Positions 9,780-22,110 of a stretch of 64,000 nucleotides of DNA are shown in pieces (position 1 is the stretch's first letter; each line of letters opens with the position of its first letter). Below the pieces are notes generated by a model. It was not told where the DNA came from. It did no database searches and saw only the letters and a list, made by a program, of their open reading frames with translations. The position numbers and the translations under genes are program-made. Source of the stretch: Reticulitermes speratus (Eukaryota > Arthropoda > Insecta > Blattodea > Rhinotermitidae); the NCBI GenBank assembly GCA_021186555.1, contig JAJKFL010000007.1, positions 24,743,177 through 24,807,176 on the forward strand, given 5' to 3'.

Positions 9780-12473
9780 CTGTAACACAATCACATTCAT
9801 ACCACTTACTGTAACAGTTTTGTTCCATGATAATTACTGCTACTGAACTGCAAAGGCAAGTGATTTTCATATGTTGGTACTAACATCGAAACTACTACTG
9901 ATCAGGTCAGCCAAGCATCTACTTATGCTGACCCTGCAGGCATTCTTTAATGAAGTTTTTGGACAAGACCACCTGCACAAAATTTCCAGCTGATTCACAT
10001 ATTGATCTTGTGGGCTGTCTTAGATTCAGGGAACAGGAGTGCCTAATTAATGGTAATTACTATACAATAAATTAGACATTCTGCACAATAATCCTTTTGG
10101 GTTGGTCAATGCTGTGGTACGACATGCTTCAGCCACTGTATCTGGCCATTGTCAGGCAGTTTGTACAAAATTACAAGAAAAGTATACAAAATAAACAATG
10201 GAACCCCAGAGTTTTTCCACGGAAAAGAAATATGCAACTGTTAATTGTTCCTTAAATTGGAAATTAAATTTTCAATATTCTCTCTCCGTGCAGTGTTGTA
10301 TTTATCCATAAACTGGATACTGTTAAGTTATGTTTTATTCTAGTATGTCAGCATGTGCTTTGTCAATATTCCCCAATTCTATTTTCTGTTGCATTTACAT
10401 GCCATGGGCATTTCTTGTTATACTAAGTTTTCATGAGAAATAACAGGTGAAGTTGTTATTTGATTCCATGTTTTGTTATTTACTGCTTTATTGTTCACGT
10501 TTTCTTTATTGGGGGGGGGGGGGGGGGGGGGTGGTTGTGTAGTGGGTGGTATGGATCATTACCTGATATTCATTGCAGAGTTAGAAATTCTTCATCTATT
10601 AAATACATCCTCATGAATTCAGGACCATGAATAACTCTACAGCAAAATATTGTTAAAATGTACAGTACCACATATAAAGAATGTTCACAAATAGTATACA
10701 GACAACAATTCTGGACTTTAAAAGCAAAATTTAAAAAAATGCTGAACCCTGAATGAAACTCTTCAATCAGCAACAGAGAACAACTTTCCTTTGCCTTAAT
10801 GCTTGAAGAGAATGGGGGAGGGACAGACAGATAGAGAACACAAACAAAATAAAAGTCAGTGATAATGTGAAACCAGCAGTTCATCACTATCACCACAAAG
10901 GCTCACCAGAGAATACACATGCTCAACCAGTACAACTCAGTACAATTCAAGCCATAAAACAGCAACTGTAAGCTTTTTCATAGTTCCAAAATATATGTTG
11001 CTCGGTACACAAAATACAATAGTTTTGTATTCCCACTCTTGGCACACACATGTACCAACCAACAATGTGCTTCACATTGGACGTTTTCTTGAAAGTGAAG
11101 TTTGGGCTGTGGTCTTTCAGGTTATGATGCAAAGCAGTCGGCTATGTGGTTACCAATGTTTCAGAGTAACCTTCTGCCTCCCTCTGCAGTAGCCTTAAAA
11201 TAGCATATATTGTTGAACGTGATCTTTTGGGTTATGACATGGCATAGTCAGGTACATGGTTAAGAATGTTTTTGAGAAACATGCTGTCTGCATTTCTAAG
11301 GTAAAAGAGTCCCTGTGAAAGCAGCTGGTTCCTCTAAAATGCTGGTACCCATCCACCAAACTACATGTGCTGCTCATACAGTTCTACAATATAATGCAAT
11401 AGCAGGAGCTGATCAGAAAGTTTGAAAGCTTGGCTTAAGCCTGGAATATGGTCACTGCTACCAGTCAGCAGCTTCCATTACGTTCCACTAAAATACTTCA
11501 CCAATGAACGGTACTTTCCTTCTGCTGCAATCTCAGAGAGAAGCACTGATGTGTGATCAAGTACCCTAAGTGGTTTTGGTATCATCTCCCATCAATATGT
11601 TGACAAATGTTACGGACTGGTTCACCATTAAATAAGAACTTTCTGACACATCAGAATTTCTTAAATTATATGGGCTGGGTAAAGTGGCTTACTGACACCT
11701 CAGGTGAACGTGTTCTGGGTTTGTCCTGAAAGCCTTCCAGTCATAACGTATTGCAGGAAAATATTTACAATAATGAATTCAAATAAATTTCTTATCTGAA
11801 TTCGTTGACTTTATGTACTTTTTCAATCTGAAATATAAGCGCAGTTAGCATACTCACTATGATACCATACTCAACACACAAATAAAATGATCATAACTAC
11901 AGTAAGACTTGTGTTGAACTTGTTTGTTTGATGCCTGCTGTTTCAATTAATATTATATTTTTAGGTGAAAGATCACTGTAATAACACCACCCAATCCTTA
12001 TTAATTAGGACATAAAATCAACGCTTTATAAATACCTCTTGGCCATCACTAGTACAATTATATAGCTACACGAAGGTGCAGAAATACTGTTTGCACTTAC
12101 ATGAGATATTGCATGGTGCCATGAAGTTACGCCACAAAAATCATTTAGTACATTTTCCATGACAGTGTTCAATAATTTCAACAATTGTACCCTTATAACC
12201 TCACACTCTGAATGAATGTATGTAAGAATTGCAAACACATTAAGAGATACATTGCTACACAGTGATTATGCGGTTCGTATCATGGTAAAATCTCATTACA
12301 TGGGAACACCGTCATTCTTACAACCAGATTTTACATACTGTCATATAAATGTATCGAACATACGATGCGTTCGCAATACTGACATGGAACACTTCCCACT
12401 TTCTTACACATTTACGTCAACCAGTAAACAGTGTACCACGGATTACTTCAACTACATAGATTTCAATACTTAC
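9780..12473 (-). other. Presumed 5' intron of gene A
   Basis: AT-rich and CpG-poor. It holds a diverged CTGANNATGG...GGCTGAA hairpin motif near 10110-10165 on the minus strand, a run of 21 G at 10511-10531, and a fold-back element at about 11222-11380. No coding exon recognised. Whether it is one intron depends on the inferred 5' exon at 12474. Confidence 0.35.
11222..11380. repeat. Fold-back element (old copy)
   Basis: The left arm has GACATGGCATAGTCAGGTAC and the right arm its diverged complement (GGTACCCATCCACC, then ACTACATGTGC). The central arms contain GGTTCCTCTAAAATG. It is the same family as the copies near 19.8, 22.6, 33.1 and 56.6 kb. Further related sequence lies just left, at 11112-11200. 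Confidence 0.5.
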
Positions 12474-13000
12474 GGTTTCCAATGTTGAATACGCGCGTGT
12501 TGCATCTAGTGTGCCGTGATCTGGTGATGATGGTAGATTTTTTGAAGCTTCGCAGTACGATAATTTATAGAGTTTAAATGTTGTCCATCACTCCAGCACC
12601 TAGTGTTCCAAAGTGTGGTGTAAACTGATCTGTTTCCGTCTTCATGCGAGAGGGTGCGGAGGCACTTACTCGTTCGAGTTGGACCAGCAATTTCCAGTCT
12701 TTGGATAACCTCAGTTTCAACTAGCAATATATACGCGCTTAACACCATATTTTTGCCACCAGGCAATAGCAGAAAACATAATGAAAAGCTTTGGAAGTAC
12801 ATGTATATTTAAATCTATGGCGAAAAACGAGCCGAAAATAATACCATCAAACTTAAACAGCAACCGAACCCACAAGGACCAATGTACATTACCTGCCTAC
12901 CGCTGGCGCCATTTATAAAAGAAGCGCGAAACATACGAAATTCGGAAACATACGCATACACAATCTACACCATACCGGCCACCCCCTATTACTTGCTAAT
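12474..13000 (-). promoter_or_regulatory. Inferred 5' exon and promoter region of gene A
   Basis: On the minus strand GGAAACC|GTAAGTATTG at 12474/12473 is a near-consensus donor with no coding frame attached. From about 12220 to 12990 the DNA is visibly richer in CpG than its surroundings (ATACGCGCG, GCGCGAAAC, GGCGCC). A TATA-like TTTATAAATGG lies near 12910-12920 on the minus strand. Together they fit a non-coding first exon of gene A; transcript data would settle it. Confidence 0.4.
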
Positions 13001-15216
13001 CTGCTTGCTGATCAGGGTAATCCATATGGTCAACATTTCCACACAGGCTTGTCTGAATGAACTGTTCAAACACACCATGCAAGACAATTATTTGTAGTTC
13101 CTACATCTGGTGTTTGCACTATCAGCTGAGATGACACTACACAATCCAATCAGTTAATCTGCTACTGCATTCACCATCACATCATTCTTTCCACTGTAGA
13201 CTTGTAAACACACAACCAACCCTCAAACTGGAGAACAAACAATCCTTACACTTCTGTAACTGCTTATTGAAATGTCTGCTGATGCTGTATCCCACATCTG
13301 AAGGCCACTTATATTTAACAACCTGAGAAACTATCATGCTGGATTGCAATTTCATTATACATTACAAATCATTCCTTATGTGTCACATTAATATGGTTTG
13401 ATCTGCATTCTAATAAATGGCAAATTACAGTCATTTTAACCACAAATAGCCATGGGATATTTATGCAATAAAGCATAAACTAAGTGACAGAGAAGCATAA
13501 AGTATGTTGCAGAAATGAATTTATTGATAGTAAACACACACTCTGTTATCAGAACCCACCATTTCAACAAAATAAACAGAAAATACCTCTACTGGACCTT
13601 ATAACCGGCCGACTCTCTCCTACTCAGTCAGTAGAGCAAACTCTTGGTTTCAGGGAATATAAGTGGTCCAAGTGATAGAAGTTGCTAATTGAAATCGAAT
13701 ACATATTCTTTACTATTATTATTTGTTTAAGTACAACAGAGTCTTGTTTGATCTTTATGAACACGGCACTGAATTCCCTTAGCTCAGTTTATCGCACTGC
13801 CCATGTCTGAAGCTACTCCTATAGCTTGGGCACGCACTCTCTAGCACCCTGGTTCGAAATTCATCCCCCCTTAGATTTTCCTACTTCTTCCCATTGGCTA
13901 ACTCTGCCCTAATTCTGTAATCTAAAAATCTGCCTGTGTGGACCCTGTCGCCTGTAGTCAACACCCACATGTTGAAATATGAGGGTCAAAATCTGTCAGA
14001 GTATTGAATTTCTAAGACTCTGAAGTTTGCTGAAATCCCATTAATTTTGACAGTGACAAAGTGCCACATGTGCTGGCCCCCCTTTGCTTTGCCCTGCCTG
14101 TCCACTGTCCACACTTCTGGCGTCCAGATGTTACTACTAACCTACCATGTCCTGTTTTAACAAAATCCCCCAAACCAAACTAACTACTCACGCTTGCAAT
14201 CAAATATAAATGTTAAATATCAAAATTAATAAGTGCAACGATTACAACCTGATCCTGAAACAATCACATCTTCATCTAGGTCTTCCACGTTCACATCCAA
14301 AGATACTTTCCAATCAGTGTAATATTATCTGTTTTACAATTTTTATGTAGTGTATGACAGGGACGCACAAATCTCGGGTGCCTGCTTGCAAGGGCAACTA
14401 AATTTTGTACAGTGGCACCCAATTCAGCATAGTTATTAGTTTTTCCCTTACATACAAAAATGTGTCAGTTCACATGCACAAAATAGAAAGCTCCAGATAA
14501 CAGTGAGGTTCACAGGTTACTCCAGAACTGTAGATCCTCAAATAGAACTTGCTTCATGTCACCCCTCCAGCACCTATAACTTGGGGGTTGTAACCTATAT
14601 TATTGGAAAATTTGTAAACACCTGGTGTATATTACCTGCATGGGAACTGAACACACTTTCTGCACAAATTAAAAAAGAGTATGTTAAAAATTCAAAATTC
14701 CACATTAATTCTACTTGAGATCTGACATTACACATGACTCAAATCAAAGTATGCAAAAACTGGTTCACCATTATGTCTCCTGAAGAACAAATAATTTCTG
14801 TTTAAAACATTTTTCAGTACAGTGTATATTTAATTAAATAAAATGACAAAAATAATTGATAAATACAAGAAGCACAATATTTGCATCTCTATTATTCACC
14901 AGCTTTAATAACATATAAATCAAGACTCTATGGCAGATTTATGCTGTTGATTTACAAGAACATGACAGCTTTTACCAGTCATTCAATTTATATCAAGGTG
15001 GATTTTCCTGCAATGAAGCCTTCTTCATTCTCCTTGATATTACCAGACATGCTTCCAATGAAAAACTGCAAATGCATACACAAGCTATGTGTACTCAAAA
15101 CTAAAGCATATCAACTTATCTTTACATACTGTCAGAATGAACAATTCTGGCTCTGAAGACTTATTGTTGCTACACGCACAACATACAATGGCATGGACAA
15201 GGCTTGCACATCATGT
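13001..15216. other. Intergenic between genes A and B, with an old SINE
   Basis: Mostly unassigned AT-rich sequence. The part next to 15216 should include the 3' UTR of gene B. A tRNA-like stretch is listed separately at 13779-13990. Confidence 0.4.
13779..13990 (+). repeat. Diverged tRNA-headed SINE
   Basis: An A-box-like AGCTCAGTTTATCGCACTG is followed by a B-box-like GGTTCGAAATTCATCCC at about 13852-13868. The two are too far apart and too mutated for a working tRNA. The body is not recognised. Confidence 0.45.
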
Positions 15217-18023
15217 CTAAACAGCAGCATGGGTTCGACTGTGAACAACAAGACCCTTTCGTTGAGTAAACCTTTTATCACATACATCACATTTGAACGG
15301 TTTCTCACCCGTGTGGGTGCGTGTGTGCACTACAAGTTGCCCACACTGTCTGAAACATTTACCACAAAACTCACATTTATATGGCTTATCTCCAGTATGG
15401 ATGCGCGTGTGACCCACAAGATGTCCACGTAATGTAAAGCTTTTGTTGCATATTTCACACTTATAAGGCTTTATTCCAGTATGCGTGCGAGTATGACCTA
15501 CGAGTATCCCACGCTGCGTAAATCCCTTGTTACACACGGCACACCTAAATGGCTTCTCTCCGGTATGTATACGATTATGAACCACGAGTTCGTCACCTTG
15601 CGTAAATGTCTTACCGCACACTTCACATTTATAAGGCTTTTCTCCTTTGTGTCTACGAGTGTGAACCACGAGATCGCCACGTAATGTGAAATCTTTATTA
15701 CATATTTCACATTTGTATGGCTTATCACCAGTGTGAGTGCGAGTGTGAGTTCTGAGATGTGCACGTTGGGTGAAACCTCTACGGCACACTTGACACGTGT
15801 ACGGCTTTTGTCCTGTATGTGTACGGATGTGAGCCACAAGATCTCCATTTTGAGTGAATCCCTTATCACATATTTTACATTTATAAGATTTATCGCCAGT
15901 GTGGATACGAGTGTGAACTGCAAGATGTCCAGGTTGAGAAAAGCACTTATGACAAATTTCGCATTTGAAAGGTTTATCTCCAGTGTGTGTACGGGTGTGA
16001 GCAGTAAGTCCTCCGCTGTTAGTGAAACTCTTACTGCACACTTCACATTTGTACGGTTTATCTCCAGTATGGGTACGACTGTGTACCTTAAGATGTCCAG
16101 GTTGCGTGAAACTTTTATTGCATATTTCACATGTGAAAGGCTTATCCCCAGTATGGGTACGAGTGTGAATGACAAGATGAGCTTGGCGTGTGAACATTTT
16201 ACCACATATTTCACATTTGAATGGCGTATCACCTGTGTGAAGCATTTTATGCCTCACCAGGTTTTCAATATGAACAAAGCCTCTGTTGCACAACTCACAC
16301 CTATGACGAATTTCTTCATCCTTACCTGGATGTAGGCGATTTCTCCTACCATATCCAAAAGCTTGAACGGCTGGTTTTGTAAGGGGTATACGTCTCAATA
16401 TTCCACTGTGTGCTTCAGAAATGAAGGCATTTTCTGTAGGGAGATCTATTCCTGTCACATATTCCTCTTCTGTGTTGTCAGAAAGTATTGCTGAACTGTC
16501 AGCATGTACAATTGAAGATTCCAATTTAATGGGTATCTGCTCTGAACTGCAACAGAACACAATATAATATACAACACTTCTACATTTCTTTAAAAGTAAA
16601 TGTAAAATGCTAGACACCTTGAAGAGGCATACAGCATTAATGAAAGAAATACAGAATTCTTGAGGAACAAGAATGCAGGTTACTGAAGGAATTTATTCAA
16701 AGTACTGTTGATCTCACTTCAAACTGCTGACCTCTTTCATAATATTCAACCACAGTGCATATACTCCAATTTTTTAATTTGCTGGCTTGCATGTTTATGG
16801 TCATTCATTGCAGATACAAACTATGGTTGACAGCAAATCAACCACACTGCACACAAGAGAAACACACAACTATATTTTACATAAAGGGCTAAATTACAAA
16901 ATGCTCTTCACCTGCAGGATGCATTAGGAAAACTTATTAAAGAATATCCAAATTAATATTTGTTCTAATTACCATGAATTACACTCAATGGAGAACTCGC
17001 TTTGGAAGAGGCTATGGACCTGTCGTAAGACAGACTACAGAATGAATGAATGACCATGAATTTCAAACAACCATTTCAGCAACCAGATAATATTGCAAGT
17101 ATCATGTTTCATCTCCAGGGATAATTTTTGACAACACATACACCTAATTTTGAAAGAACACTACAAATGATGCTTTACCACTATACTGACCTATCAAGAC
17201 ACACTTCTACTTCTCCTGTTCTCTCCTCTTCCTTCAGCTCATTCTTGACTGTGGAAACATCCCACGATACCTCCTGCAATACAGTACTAATTAGTATGTC
17301 ACTGTGCCTCTCTCTCAACAGGAATGCACTGGACAAGTAAATTGAACCAACATAAATATCGAATATGTAATGCCATATGTAAAAGGAAAATGGTTGTAAC
17401 AACAAGAATAAGTAAGATGTTCGGAAAATAACTGTAACAATACAAACATGTATACATATTCAAATTCCAAAAGTTCTAAACCAAGGGCATATATTATTTC
17501 CAGAAAGGCTTCATTAGAAAGGCCAGTTTAACATAAACCAGCAAGAAACACCCAAAGAAAGAAAGAAAAAAATAAAAACAGGATGAATGATAGGCACATT
17601 CTCATTCCATGCTAAAAATGAGAACATGTCGTCACTGACAACATTCTCCGGGAAATTGGTACTGTAAAGCAATTGAAAAGAAATAAACACGTGGGGAAGA
17701 GTAGGCATGGAAATGATTAAAGCACAGGTCCCAAATCACACTACATTTCAAGGCATATTTTAGCCTCATGTTAGTGCATACTGTTGGTTACATTTGTTTT
17801 ATTTTTACCGACATAGGTTGGGTTGAATTTGGCTATTATGTTAGCATCATCAAAAAAAAAAAAATTCCAACTGAAACTGAACTGAACATACCTGTACTTC
17901 ACTTGTCTCTGCTTCTACTGGTACAGCATATTCATTCTTTATATTAATTTGTAGAAAATCATGTACTGAAGATACAGTGTCTGTTTCATCATCTGAAGCA
18001 GGTTCTACTTTGATTGCAGCCAT
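15217..18023 (-). CDS. Zinc-finger gene B: C2H2 protein with 13 fingers (3 coding exons, 514 aa)
   Basis: Probable nuclear sequence-specific regulator and close paralog of gene A. Coding exons: 18023-17892 (132 nt, ends GTACAG|GTATGT), 17273-17191 (83 nt, TTGCAG|GAG to GATAG|GTCAGT) and 16546-15217 (1330 nt, GTTGCAG|TTC to the stop); phases are 0 then 2. Residues 1-85 are acidic with SUMO-type IKVE, IKNE, VKNE, LKEE and IKLE. Thirteen unbroken C2H2 fingers run from about residue 152 to 512 with TGDKP/TGEKP linkers. Helix residues at -1/2/3/6 run from HENR and RAHI through QGHV (fingers 3 and 5 alike) to QKGV, so many fingers share a Q-x-G type helix. The protein ends just after finger 13 (HAAV). 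It begins M-A-A-I-K-V-E-P after a GGTTACAG acceptor. Confidence 0.92.
16981..17055 (+). mobile_element. LINE family 1, 3' end fragment inside gene B intron
   Basis: Short stretch encoding the C-terminal W-R-T-R-F-G-R-G-Y-G-P-V-V-R-Q-T-T-E motif (one frame slip near VV) and ending in GAATGAATGA, the simple tail of this LINE family. It lies antisense to the gene, between coding exons 2 and 3. The same end is seen near 42.3 and 63.6 kb. Confidence 0.7.
17191..17273 (-). CDS. Gene B coding exon 2 (83 nt)
   Basis: Encodes EVSWDVSTVKNELKEEE, RTGEVEVCLD and two bases of a serine codon. It matches gene A exon 2 in length, phase and the S/C-D-V-x-x-V-K-x-E-L pattern. Confidence 0.87.
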
Positions 18024-18029
18024 CTTGTG
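17892..18029 (-). CDS. Gene B exon 1 of coding region, with 6 nt of 5' UTR
   Basis: Acceptor GGTTACAG at 18037-18030, then CACAAG and the start codon at 18023. The 44 codons end VEAETSEVQ before GTATGT. An upstream non-coding exon is implied by the acceptor. Confidence 0.85.
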
Positions 18030-18783
18030 CTGTAACCCATCACATCATACCTGCTATATTAGAGTACAGTGATCACAACCATGACGTTTTTGTTTAAAGT
18101 CATAAATATAGCAAGGCGACAGGCTATACACACCTCCACATGATGTATAAAATACTGTTTGTGAATCAACAATCACAAATATGGCAACAGTGTGAAACTT
18201 CGAGGTTATGTCCAATAACAAATCAACTATATATTTAGTATGCTCTTCATAAAAATAAAATAATAACAATAATAGTAGTAGTAAAGTTTGTGAAAGAGTA
18301 CAAGTCTATTCAATGGGGAAGTAGAATTTATGAGTTGTGCTAGGAACTTCTTGTTATACTTTAACCTGACTTGTTCAGTTTACAGAAATCAGGTACAGAA
18401 TCAAGTATCCATGTACAGCTGCATTTTCGATTGTAGTTGCCAGACATTTTAATTACTAAACTCACTCTTTCAACTGCATACGTTTATAATGCCCATAGTA
18501 CTGTTCGTTGTAAAAGAAGTTATAATTTTCATTCTGTACACAATGAACGGGTTCAATATAGAAATCGTGTTTTGTAAGTTCAATAAATAAACACTTACAC
18601 ATACGCTGAAATTTTCATTTCAGAATATTACTACAAGAGGCTACAACAAACTTTTGTTTGGGTACGGTTGATCTAACGTCCATCCTTCTCGTAACTATTA
18701 CATGACGTACACAAACACGCCGAAAACAAATCAGTATGATAAATTAGATGTATACAAATACAAGCCAACACAAGTGTACTCAC
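18030..18783 (-). other. Presumed 5' intron of gene B
   Basis: Between the acceptor of coding exon 1 and the inferred donor at 18783. Nothing else recognised. Confidence 0.35.
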
Positions 18784-19130
18784 CAGACTCGAAATAATAG
18801 GCAGAGCGACGCACAAGTATCAGCAAGCATAAATACTTCATTCCATAAATCCACAAATATCAAACCACACCGACTGTGTGGTGGCAGTACATTACTGGTG
18901 TTCCTTTATGTTCAGCAGTCACTGCCACTTTGATGTCGGTGGGTTGCTGCATTGTACAAAAATATGTAGGAAAATGTGAGGGAAATGCATGGCGTAACAA
19001 TATACTGCCGCTGCGTTTTAAATCTCGATTTGCTATCAGCAATGACATGACATCATTAATTTCCTTTTACTTCTCCTGACAACTTACGAACAAAACGTAC
19101 TTCACATAAAATACTAGCATTTCTTCTACA
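18784..19130 (-). promoter_or_regulatory. Inferred 5' exon and promoter region of gene B
   Basis: On the minus strand CGAGTCTG|GTGAGTACAC at 18784/18783 is a strong donor with no coding frame attached. CpG dinucleotides are frequent from about 18660 to 19040, unlike the flanks. A non-coding first exon in this stretch would mirror the layout inferred for gene A. Confidence 0.4.
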
Positions 19131-19147
19131 AAACATCTGCACCGGCA

Positions 19148-19320
19148 ATGGGGCCCACAAAGCCTCCTATTGAATGGGTACCGATGTTCTTTACCGGCGG
19201 CAAAGCGATCGGGACTCACCTCCATTTATTGTCAGGGTTAAAATGAGTGGGGCTATACCTATACTCCGCTTATAAGCCTTCATGGCGTGGACAGGGAAAA
19301 TTTTACTTTCCCCTTATTTA
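19148..19320 (+). repeat. SINE family B, body only
   Basis: Contains the family markers GCCTCCTATTGAATGGGTACC, then a TTTACCGGCGGCAAAGCG box, then a line ending GCCTTCATGGCGTGGACAGGG. The tRNA head is missing. Strongly diverged from the copies right of 34.6 kb. Confidence 0.65.
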
Positions 19321-19734
19321 GGGAGCTCCTACTGATATACTTGCAGAGAAGCATGCCATTGTGTTTGGTAATATGTCCGTTATCCGAAACCTGACAAATT
19401 TTACTGGAGTTCTCCAATATAAAATTTCATTACAACCCATCTGGCGGCTCTTGACCTGTTGAAAGCACAGAGGTGGATAAACAGACATAGTGAAACTAAT
19501 GGGTGCACTATCCAAGTCGGGAATTTGCCCCTACCCCATGGATATTTGGAAAACTTAAAAATTTTAAAAATTAAAAAAAGTACCAATAGTACCAGCTCAA
19601 TTATCTAATGAAAAACATGTTTCAATATAGAGACCCATAACTGTACAGCAATTTGTAAAAATATTCTGGAACAACTTAAATGTAAGTTTGTAAACAAAGT
19701 TTCTCGCTGCCACCCCCTCTTGGGGCAGAAGCGT

Positions 19735-19862
19735 GATACAGATTCACCAATGTTTTGGAGGAACCTACTGCCTCCATCTTGAGGGTAGATGCATAAAAAT
19801 GGAGGCAGTAGCTCCTCTAAAATGTTGATAAACTTTTACTGGACTATATCGTGTCACATACA
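19735..19862. repeat. Fold-back element
   Basis: ACCAATGTTTTGGAGGAACC followed by CTGCCTCCATCTTGAGGGTA, then the inverse GGAGGCAGTAGCTCCTCTAA. Arms of about 50 bp around a short loop; no coding capacity. A young-looking core with decayed outer arms. Confidence 0.6.
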
Positions 19863-19894
19863 AGTATGCTTCAGTAATTTTTCCTTTTGTTTTC

Positions 19895-20310
19895 TATGGG
19901 TGTAAAATGTGGTTTCTTACCTTGAGGGAAAGATACAACTTACAAGTGTTTAAAAAGAAAGTGCTCAGGCACATATCTGAACCTAACAAGGATGAAGAAA
20001 TTGAGGGGTTAAAGATAATAGACAAAATGGAATTTTGTGTTTTACACAGATCATGCCATATTGTTAGGATAATCACATCTAGGGGACTCTGATGCAATGT
20101 GCATGTAGTTAAGATGAGGGAGATGAGGAAAGCATAAACAACTGTGGAGGTGCACCTCTTTAAACATGATGACTTAGAAGATGGATGATGATGGAGGAAA
20201 TGTGAGGATGACATTCAGCTGAAACTAAGGAAGTATGTTGGATGACAGGTGGATGAAACTGGCTCAAAAATGTATACAATGGCAGTGTTGAACCTTCAGG
20301 TACTGCTATT
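19895..20310 (+). mobile_element. LINE family 2, C-terminal fragment
   Basis: Encodes WFLTLRERYNLQVFKKKVLR, then K-D-E-E-I-E-G-L-K, the post-reverse-transcriptase tail common in insect LINE ORF2 proteins; further on WMKLAQKCIQWQ matches the normal L-A-Q-D-R-D-Q-W-R tail. Multiple frame breaks; an old copy. Confidence 0.65.
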
Positions 20311-20397
20311 GGAGTATTAGTAATCAGGGAACACAGATGCAGCTCCTTAATAGGGTACCATAAAGTACTGTTCCTTGAGAACTAACTAACTAATTAA

Positions 20398-20735
20398 CTA
20401 ACTCCATGGAGCAGAATCCTCCTTGAGAAGCTAACAGGTCGTCAGCTTGTCAAGAAATTCCCCGCATTTTATGGAAGCCGAAGGTTCATTACCGCACTCA
20501 CAAGAGCCCACCACCTGTCCCTATCTAGTGTTTCATAACATGGTAATTTTTTACGGTGAGGAATTGTTAGCACCTTGCCCAACCCCCAAGCTGGAGGGGC
20601 AACCCTTGTCGGCTGTCCACGACTGCTTATTCAATGTATTCGCAGCTACCCTCCATATCCGGAGGCCGCTCCACCCTCAATCCGAGGACGTGCCATGCCA
20701 TGGTGACAGGGACCCACTTCCCTGAGAACCCTAAA
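20398..20735 (-). mobile_element. LINE family 2, 3' terminus plus associated repeat
   Basis: On the minus strand 20528-20398 encodes the R-W-x-A-L-V-x-A-V-M-N-x-x-x-P stop region and runs to the CTCCATGGAG terminus. The sequence to 20735, including TTGCCCAACCCCCAAGCTGG, is repeat-like but I could not name it. It faces the previous LINE fragment tail to tail. Confidence 0.6.
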
Positions 20736-20764
20736 ATATAAATTATATTGACAAACTAAAAGTG

Positions 20765-20990
20765 AGCCAGGATAGCATGGTCAGTATAGTAACCACACTA
20801 TGGGATAGGTGACCAAGGAATCTTGGCTCGATTCCTTGTAGGGGCAAGAGTGTCTTCTCTTCTTCAAAGTGCCTAACTCTGGAGCCCATCTAGCATCCTA
20901 TTTAATAGTTAAAGGGGGCTTTTACTCTGGGGTTAAAGCGGCCGGGGCGTGAAGCTTACGACTCACATGCATCTAGTGCCAAGGTTAGTA
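20765..20990 (+). repeat. SINE family B, full but old copy
   Basis: The tRNA-like head GGATAGCATGGTCAGTATAG is followed by a B-box-like GGCTCGATTCCTTGTAGGGG, then the family body marker GGGGTTAAAGCGGCCGGGGC and CATCTAGTGCCAAGGTTA. Several CpG sites are replaced by TpG or CpA. Confidence 0.7.
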
Positions 20991-21689
20991 AATGTGGAGG
21001 TATACATTAATAACAGATGCAGGAGAAGCAGTGTATTACATATGGACATGAACGTTAAAGGATGCTTTTCTAAATTTTTTGACATCTTTAGCAGTTTCAT
21101 ATCGCATAAAATAAATTCTGCATGTCCTGGTCCTGAGAATACAGATTAAAAAGTACGTACATCAAATAACCCATACTAAATGAGAAATCTTAAAACACAG
21201 AAATGGAAAAAAGCATATGAGAAAATAGTTTGCTTGTACAGAATGTTCAAAAAGATGTCTGATTTTGAACACGTACATTTCTAAATCTCATTTACTTACT
21301 TGATGAACAGAATTTGTTAGAGGCACCACAAAGACCAATCAATATACTCTGTGGCCACAATACAGAGATTTTTAAATGTTAGAGCATATGGTACATACAC
21401 TAAACACTATGCTTTACAGGGTTAGATGGAAAGATGTTTAGTTGCAGTTGTTACTACACTCTGAAATCAATTACCATACATGGTCATGCTGTATTAGTGA
21501 AAGGAACTGCAAACTATTACAAGACTTGCCAATCAAGAAAAAATGAAATCCCTGCTCAAGTTTAATGAAAATCATTTATAATATATGGGATTCAGGAATT
21601 CTCAATCAATTTGGTACACTGTACTTTGAAACTCAAGACCCTGACAATGGCAAAAGCAAGTACCTCTGGAAAAGAAATATGTCTATCAA
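20991..21689. other. Intergenic, nothing recognised
   Basis: AT-rich, with no gene and no named repeat. Confidence 0.35.
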
Positions 21690-22110
21690 ACCAAATGGTG
21701 TCACGTCCTAAAAGATGGCGATATTCTAGATTCAATGCGTTTGTGACCAGAGCATTGAGGATCACATTTGGACCCAAGAGGGAGGAAGCGACAGGAAATT
21801 GGAGAAAATTGTATGCACCGCTTCATAATTTGTTCTCATCTGAACATATTATGATGATCAAATCAAGGAGGGAGAAGGTAGGGCACATAATATACATGGC
21901 AGAGATAAAAAGTGCATATGAAATTCTCGTTCAAAAACCTGAACGAAAGTGACCATTCTGAAGACTTAGGCAGACACAAAAAGATAATATTAAAATGAAT
22001 AAAACAGTGCGGGAGTATATGGGAGTGATTCATGTGGTTCAGATAGGCATGAGTGGTGGTGGACTCCTGTGACCACAGTAATGACCCTTTGGTTCCATAG
22101 CTTGTGGACA
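21690..22110 (+). mobile_element. LINE family 2, C-terminal fragment
   Basis: Encodes R-I-T-F-G-P-K-R-E-E-A-T-G-N-W-R-K-L, then I-K-S-R-R-E-K-V-G-H-I and a V-Q-K-P-E-R-K segment, all landmarks of the family tail. Frame is lost after 21952. No 5' part is present. Confidence 0.7.

Noticed and set aside
15498-16232. 244-codon minus-strand frame overlapping gene B
   Set aside because: Same strand but another frame over the fingers. It has no cysteine/histidine pattern, and the finger frame is clearly the coding one.
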